A DNA stretch of 64,000 nucleotides from Siphonodentalium dalli. Taxonomy: Eukaryota; Mollusca; Scaphopoda; Gadilida; Siphonodentaliidae. Position 1 is the stretch's first letter, and every line of letters begins with the position of its first letter. Where the stretch lies: assembly GCA_032622095.1 (NCBI GenBank), contig CP136067.1, positions 94,292,707 through 94,356,706 on the forward strand, written 5' to 3'. Made by a program: the position numbers and the translations under genes. Of the stretch, positions 58,128 to 64,000 are shown one piece after another. Under the pieces are notes generated by a model. The model did not search any database. It saw only the letters and a list, made by a program, of their open reading frames with translations, and was not told the DNA's origin.

Positions 58128-58474
58128 TACTGTTATGTAATAAATTAGTATAGACAAATGTACATAATAAGACAAGTTCTCAAACTATTTATGGAATTTA
58201 TGGGTCCTGGTGCCAATTTTGCACTAGTAGGTGTTATTTTGACATCAGTAGGCATATAATAACATTGGAATACCTTATGACCCCTATCCTGAGATAATGA
58301 ACAAAGTCCATACCCTGGTAGTATGTTTTGCTCTCAAGAAATTAGTTTAGACCATACAAAAGTATTATCCATATACTTGTAATGTTTATACAGACATAAT
58401 ATGATGAGGATACTGGCCCTTATGACTCCTAGCCTGAAACAAGTTACCACAGTTCACATAAAAGACATTAACTA

Positions 58475-58718
58475 CAGTAATGCCCCAAGTATTCGACTCC
58501 TTAAACACAGCAGAATTATGGGTAACATTTCAGGATTTAGTCAGAAATATGGCTTGTTGCCATTCATCGGAAAGCTCTCCCCGAGAACTTTCCGATGAAT
58601 GGCAACAAGCCATGAGAGCTTTCCAATGAATGGCAACAAGCCATATTTCCGACTAAATCCTGAAAAGTTTCCCATAAATCTGCTGTGTTTAAGGAGTCAA
58701 TTACTTAGAGCATTACTG
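58475..58718. mobile_element. F2 hairpin with duplicated centre
   Basis: TA-flanked. The segment GAGAACTTTCCGATGAATGG is repeated in the right arm, giving 244 bp. Confidence 0.82.
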
Positions 58719-58719
58719 T

Positions 58720-59500
58720 AGTCCTCAATAAAATGATTTCAGACATTACAATGTTTACAAGTAGCTTGGATGCTAACATCAATAACATTCAATGTTAATC
58801 ACCAAAGCGCTCTGTGACCCCCTAAAATTCTATGAACCATGAGAGTAAGAACATATTGTAAACTATGGTCCATGGCAATAATCCACAACAAGTATTAACA
58901 GCATCTGTCCTCTTGGACTGAAGAACACAAGTTTTTGGAGTACTTATTTTATTTAGAGTTATCTGACCCATATGTTGCCCCCTGTCTTGGACCACCTGAA
59001 GTCTCTGACATGATAATCTTAAGATAGCCCTTTTCCAAATACTTTACTCAATAGAATTTTTTCATACATAGTAAAGAATTTATTTATTTTCTTGAGATGA
59101 AATCCATGAAAACCCTATAGCCCTCATTGTTAATCTTCTGAACCCTCGGTGGTTCCTAAAATTCACTCAACCATAACCATATGAACAAATTATAAACTAT
59201 GTCTTATGCTTATGGCAATGCTCCATACTAACTATTAAGGAAATCCATTTAGTGAGACTGCAGACAAAATTTAAATCATTTAAAATAGTGCTATCAGACC
59301 CTAACCAAAGACCTTTTGTTGCCCCCCATCTGAGACCCTTTAAGCCCGACATGAAACCAGAGTAAACAAGCACATTGAGAATTCTGGAGGAATATCACAC
59401 TTAGCTTTCGATGACTAATACTCTTAAGCTAGTAAATGGGGGAGCTAAAAATATCTCCATTTCAATAAACCACTGTGATAACACTGATAAGGTTCTTATA
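58720..59500. other. No gene recognised
   Basis: Degenerate repeats of phrases like CTGAGACCC...GACAT and TATGACC at 58210-59370; non-coding in all frames. Confidence 0.45.
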
Positions 59501-59870
59501 ATATATTTCACAGTGGGAAGCCTAAGTATTCTAAGTCGAAAAAGGACCATAACTAAAAAATCGGAATTAAACCAATATTCGAATTTGATCAGTGTTTTGG
59601 GCCGAGAAACTCACATATAAAAATTTTGTTCCAATCAAATAAAAAATGTTTGAGTTACCACAGCATGAGTGAATTATAAGTAAAAATAAGGGCCATAACT
59701 CCATAAAGAAACTCAGATAAACTCATATTTGAACTCGATCTGTATTTTGGGCTGAGAAACTCATATACATATTTTGGTTCCGATCGGATAGAAAATGTTG
59801 CACCATGCGTAAAATGTCTATGCCTAGACAGATGGACAGACAGATGGACGGACAGATGGACGAATAATGA
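59500..59870. repeat. GGGCCATAACTC-type repeat
   Basis: Two modules (AAAAAGGACCATAACTAAAA and AAATAAGGGCCATAACTCCA), then GATGGACAGACAGATGGACG. Confidence 0.65.
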
Positions 59871-60311
59871 GTGAACAATCCGGAAGTCAACACAATGTGT
59901 ACAATACTGTATGGTATGGGTATACATATAAAGTAGCTAGCGTCGACAGTGATGTAAACATGTTACTCGGTCTGAATGTGGCTTTTCATATGGGGTTTTG
60001 AACTGCTTTAGATGCATGGTGTGTGGGCAAACAGCATCCCGTGCTTGTCCCCTCGTGATCGAGTATACTCCTTTGATTCCACATTGAGTTAAACTGAGTT
60101 CAGTCAAATCTGTTGATCAAATGCTGATCAGCAACTGATCAGCAACTTTGGTGCTTCCAGAGGCGTCTTACATGTGCATGCATAGGGTCTTATCTATAAT
60201 ATATATAGATTCAAACCAATTAAGGGATTTTCATAACATGGTCATAGACATTCACAGTTAAATTCATGGGAGGACCACACAACAAGCTCACAGACAAACA
60301 TTCACTGTTAA

Positions 60312-60733
60312 CCCTTTCATGACGGGAGCTTCGTGAATTTTTTGAAAACCCTGTGCCAATGCATTCTCTTATATATGCGAGTCGACATTGTTAAAAAATG
60401 TAAGAAAACATTATAAAAAATTATTAAAGAATGTAAGAAATAATGATAAAAAAATTCTAAAATTTATAAAGAATGTAAGATAAAATGATAAAAAATGATA
60501 AAATTGTTAAAGAGTGTAAGAAAAAATGATAAAATTGTTAAAGAATATAAGAAAAAATTCTAAAATTTTTATGGTAAGTAAAAATAAAAATTATAAAAGA
60601 TGATAAAAATTGTTAAAGAATGTAAGAAAAATTTATAAAAATTGATATAAAAGAATGTAAGAAAAATTGATAAAACATTGACCCATGGTCGACTCACATA
60701 TATAAGAGAAAGCATTGGCAAAGGGTCTTTAAT
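60312..60733. mobile_element. F4 foldback with expanded AT-rich loop
   Basis: Normal left end (CCCTTTCATGACGGG), then about 280 bp of degenerate AAAGAATGTAAGAAAAAATG units where related copies have one, then the right inner palindrome. Confidence 0.68.
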
Positions 60734-61030
60734 GTTGCGTCTAGAGGGCGACATTGGAGATATATTCTCCTTAAAATGCGCCACTTCTCAGGGACCAGCC
60801 TGGAGGGTGACATTGGAGATATATTCTCCCTAAAATGTGCCACTTCTCAGGGACCAGCCTGGAGGGCGACTTGGTATATATTCTCCCTAAAATGTACCAG
60901 TTCTCAGGATCAGCCTAGAGGGCAACATTGGAGATATATTTTCCCTAAAATGTGCCACTTCTCAGGGATCAGCCATTAGCCAAGAGGGAGACTTGGGAGA
61001 TATACTCTCCATAAAATACGCCACTTCTCC
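60733..61030. repeat. Minisatellite, ~60-bp unit, five copies
   Basis: Units share CACTTCTCAGGGACCAGCCT and GGAGATATATTCTCCCTAAA. Starts where the F4 foldback ends. The small open frames on both strands are repeat artefacts. Confidence 0.85.
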
Positions 61031-61361
61031 CTAGTTTTGTACCATGGAGAAGTGACTTCTCTCTCATATACAAGTATACATATGTCCCAACAGCATGTTT
61101 AAAGTATCTTATTACAAATAATTAAAAAATAATTATCTCTTTTAACGAGGTCCACAGTCGCACAACATCCGGAACGAAACTGAATTTGTAGTTGTCCCGA
61201 GTAGCCAAAAGGGATGTCTCGACAATGGGGCTGTGTGTGATGACTTAAGTGGGTATAAAGTGAGAAGTTTTCCTTTTCCTTGTTTACAGACATTTCCAAA
61301 CCAATTTTTTTAGAATTGCAGTCATTGAACCAGGTTCATATGTATAGTTTCCAGAACAGAA

Positions 61362-62060
61362 TCATGCTGATCTATGTTGAATTTTATCAAATTCATGAAT
61401 GAGGTTGTCGTAATAAAGATCCCATGCAGATGAGGCATGTTCAATTATAGGAAGAACTAGTCCGAAGTAGGTTTTCACTCTTATGTCTTTGTGATAGCCA
61501 TGAAGATTTCTTTTAAGAAGTCTGAGGACGTGATTTGCTTTGTTATAATTCACATTTATATGTTTTTTTCCAGCTGAGGTTGGATGATATCTGAACACAA
61601 GATATTTAATAGAGTTCACTACTTAAAGTTCAACACCACATAAGCTATAGGGTCAGAAGAGAAAATGTTTCGTTTAACGAGTGAGATGCAGGACATTAAA
61701 CTTTACTGGTTGTAATCTCATACTCCATCATTTCGCCCAATCTCCAAGTTTATTGATGTCCTGTTGAAGAATGGTTCTGTAACAAAACACAGTTATCAGC
61801 GAATAGCCGGATTTCTGAAGAAATATTCTCCGGGATGTCATTTATATGAATTAAGAATAAGGGTGGTCTGGGAACAGTGCCTGGAGAGACTCCTGATAAG
61901 ACCGGAGATTATGAAGAAGATTCATAACCATTGACGACTACCCGTTGGTTCCTATGGCATAAGAAGGCATCAAGTCATCGTAGAAAATGAGGTGATACTC
62001 TGTAGCAGTACATTTTAGATTTTAGTAATTAATGGTGTCAAAAGCTTTTTCAAAATGCAA
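61362..62060 (-). pseudogene. Decayed LINE reverse transcriptase (CR1/Jockey-like)
   Basis: In order on the minus strand: FEKAFDTI (motif A-like, about 62040), a [17 protein letters not shown] segment (about 61860), [10 protein letters not shown] (about 61800, where active enzymes have FADD) and, near 61430-61560, a thumb-like region with VKTYFGLVLPIIEHASSAWD. The order and spacing fit the C-terminal half of a non-LTR retrotransposon reverse transcriptase. Frame breaks and the FADN change indicate it is inactive. No 3' tail was resolved. Confidence 0.78.
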
Positions 62061-62438
62061 TATAAAAATATCAGTTTGAAGAGTTTTGTGCAGGTATAAG
62101 GCACAATTGTCTATGGCAGTGACCTGCCGAATAATAGTGCATGCATGATTATTTAATTTCAGTCAAAAATACAACCCTGCACTATATTATAAGCAATGAG
62201 ACGTATAGTGAAATTGCCTGCATTATTATTAATTTCAGCCGAAAATACAGCCCTGCACAATAATTTGGCCTGCACTAGTATTTGGCAGTATATCATCTAC
62301 AGCAAAAGAATTATCCTATTTCTTCAAAGGAGGTGTAGCCTGAGAGTCTGTACATTTGCCATTTATATTTCCAAAAAGGCTTGGGGTCCTTTTTTATGTT
62401 GCCGATCATATTATCCACATAAGATTGGTGGGCAATTT

Positions 62439-62635
62439 ACAAACTTATGGGTGAACATCACCCGAACTTCAATAGGGGCACTTCAATCTGATCCTAGGTC
62501 TCCCATAGCAGTTGAGGCCTAAGGCAGAATGAGGATTGGATTTGGTGATGCTAGTCCACAATGCAGGATATCATCACTAATTCACTCTCTGGGGACCTCA
62601 TTCTGCAAATGCCAGACACACTAAATCCAGGCTTG
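62439..62635. mobile_element. Truncated F1 element (right half)
   Basis: Right hairpin and terminus AAATCCAGGCTTG only. Confidence 0.65.
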
Positions 62636-62639
62636 CATT

Positions 62640-63270
62640 AATCATAACTGTAGTTCAGACATTTGTACATCAGAACCAGTGTATCGATGTATTAAACTGT
62701 GTATGATGGTCCAGGATTGTGTATGATATAAAGGTAAAATGAAACAAACTTTCTGATTGGCTGCTTAAAATAATCTCCCTCTGTGTGTATGATTTTACTA
62801 GTTATTGAATTTCACTGGTTAGAACATATGGAAAGCCATGTGCTTATAAACCATATAAGGATACCACACAATAGAAAACACAGTAAGTGATGCATAAAAT
62901 TATACAGTAGAATATTAATGTATTGACTACTCGCTCTTCCATATTTATTCTTCTCTTAATGGCAGATCAGTCACTTTCGACAAACGATTTCTTGTATTGG
63001 ATGCCAGCTATTTATCCAATCGGACAAGAAGTTATAACCATGCAAGTGTCCCCTTCAGAAATACATTCCAGGTAAATTCATATGCAGAAGTGACAGTTTC
63101 GAACACAATTTCGTAAGTTCGATAAGAAGCTTAAACAATCTTCAAAAAGTGTTATTAAAATCCCTTTTATCACACCGAAGCTGTTAATTGAAAATTAGTT
63201 GAACCGAAGGTGTTTCTGTGAGTGTGAAGCTCTATAAGTATAAATGAAAGTTAATTCCTGTAGCCATACA
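62640..63270. other. No gene recognised
   Basis: A short segment 62640-62720 (GTATGATGGTCCAGGATTGTG) resembles 23085-23150; otherwise unique. Confidence 0.45.
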
Positions 63271-63274
63271 TATA

Positions 63275-63372
63275 ATTCGCGGATCCGGGCCAGCTCGTCC
63301 CAGGGCCCACTCGGTCCAGACGGTTTTTGGGAAGAGCTGGCCCGGCTTTTGTGGCCGAGTTAGCCCGGGAAT
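63275..63372. repeat. GC-rich hairpin repeat
   Basis: CCGGGCCAGCTCGTCCC pairs with GGGAAGAGCTGGCCCGG around a CAGACGG loop, followed by a GGCCGAGTTAGCCCGGGA tail. A short foldback of unknown class. Confidence 0.6.
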
Positions 63373-63745
63373 TAAATTTGTGGATATGAATTTCTTAAGT
63401 TAAGATTATGATATATTTCAGGATGTTGTCTATCAATTTTGACATTTTGATTACTTTAGCAGTTTAGGCATGTTTGTTTACAAAGATAATAGCCACTAAT
63501 AGTCGATTTGAATGAGAAACCGGCAAATTCATGAAAAATCAATATACATGTATTGTACTGTTTTCACATTCTGAATAAATTTCTCTGATTCTCTATCAGT
63601 TCAATCATCTCACTATCACTGGGTTAATTTTGGAAGAAGCCATCATTGTCCCCACTCCTATCAAAACAATATAAGCATATTGTTTACACAGTAACCAGTC
63701 ACGGTCGGCTCATCACAATTTATCACACTTCGATCAGAGGGTGAG

Positions 63746-63890
63746 ATGGCTTCAGAACGTGTGACAGAACTTGTGGTAAGAACTTGTATACTGAATCATT
63801 TGATACAGATCAAGAATCCAGCGCTGGCAAGAGATATTACAGTGCTGGAAACTGAACTTGGTCTGTGTACGTCATCAAGTAAAAGGAACA
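63746..63890 (+). CDS. Possible first coding exon of a plus-strand gene leaving the window
   Basis: GTGAGATGG start context, then MASERVTELVVRTCILNHLI and 28 further codons to GGAACA|GTAAGC, a good donor. If unspliced, the frame stops at codon 52. Not recognised. The local sequence is less AT-rich and repeat-free, unlike its surroundings. Confidence 0.35.
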
Positions 63891-64000
63891 GTAAGCCATA
63901 ATTAAGAGATCACTGCAATGGGGTTTTGGGTTATTTAGTCAAAATACCCCCGGTGTAGAAAGATGCTATGACATGTGGCATACCGGTACTTGTATAAAAT

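Noticed and set aside
1-64000. tRNA, rRNA or other structured RNA genes
   Set aside because: I saw no convincing tRNA cloverleaf with A and B boxes and no rRNA similarity; the many hairpins belong to transposon families. A covariance-model scan would be decisive.

Overview
This is AT-rich animal nuclear DNA. The window has phased GT-AG exons, no bacterial operons, and a dense load of DNA-transposon debris. The repeat style (Helitrons with GTCTGTCTG starts, TTAA-flanked foldbacks, repeats ending in GACGGACGGACGG runs) suggests a marine invertebrate, possibly a mollusc or other lophotrochozoan. The species cannot be fixed from sequence alone.

The core is a tandem duplication of one gene on the minus strand: a glucoside xylosyltransferase-like glycosyltransferase (GT8 family, GXYLT type). 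Copy A spans 43290 to 29743 and copy B spans 15210 to 554. I could assemble all seven coding exons of both by hand. Exon lengths are identical in the two copies (230, 157, 135, 193, 150, 173 and 171 nt, total 1209 nt, 402 residues), phases agree at every junction, and no internal stop was seen. The protein is a type II Golgi/ER-style enzyme: short N-terminus, signal anchor, stem, then a GT8 domain with the D-T-D metal motif in exon 4. The duplication continues upstream to about 16263 / 46025, inside an exon-like piece of a neighbouring gene. The repeat unit is about 29.5 kb, so sequence left of position 1 should resemble 16.3-29.1 kb.

Three things make the locus unusual. (1) Exon 1 of copy B is split by a 1186-bp terminal-inverted-repeat element with a 6-bp target duplication. 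The duplication supplies a GT at one end and the element's last base plus the duplication supply an AG at the other, so splicing would restore exactly the sequence still uninterrupted in copy A. This is an introner-like event with its empty site in the same window. (2) Exon edges with their splice sites have been tandemly amplified: about 39 copies of the exon 4 acceptor in copy B, several copies of the exon 4 donor and exon 6 donor, and decayed copies of the end of exon 7. (3) In copy B the true exon 4 donor lies in a perfect 41-bp inverted repeat with a 1-nt loop.

The rest is mostly mobile DNA: two ~2.8-kb non-autonomous Helitrons in opposite orientation (8806-11614 and 55292-58127), a Harbinger-like element present only in copy B (1241-3614), hAT-like elements with 8-bp target duplications, about fifteen near-perfect TA-flanked hairpins, several TTAA-flanked (piggyBac-like) foldback families, a decayed LINE reverse transcriptase (about 61362-62060), and minisatellites. 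A few exon-like pieces at 45996-46271, 52750-52870, 54132-54515 and 63746-63890 probably belong to other genes that I cannot name.
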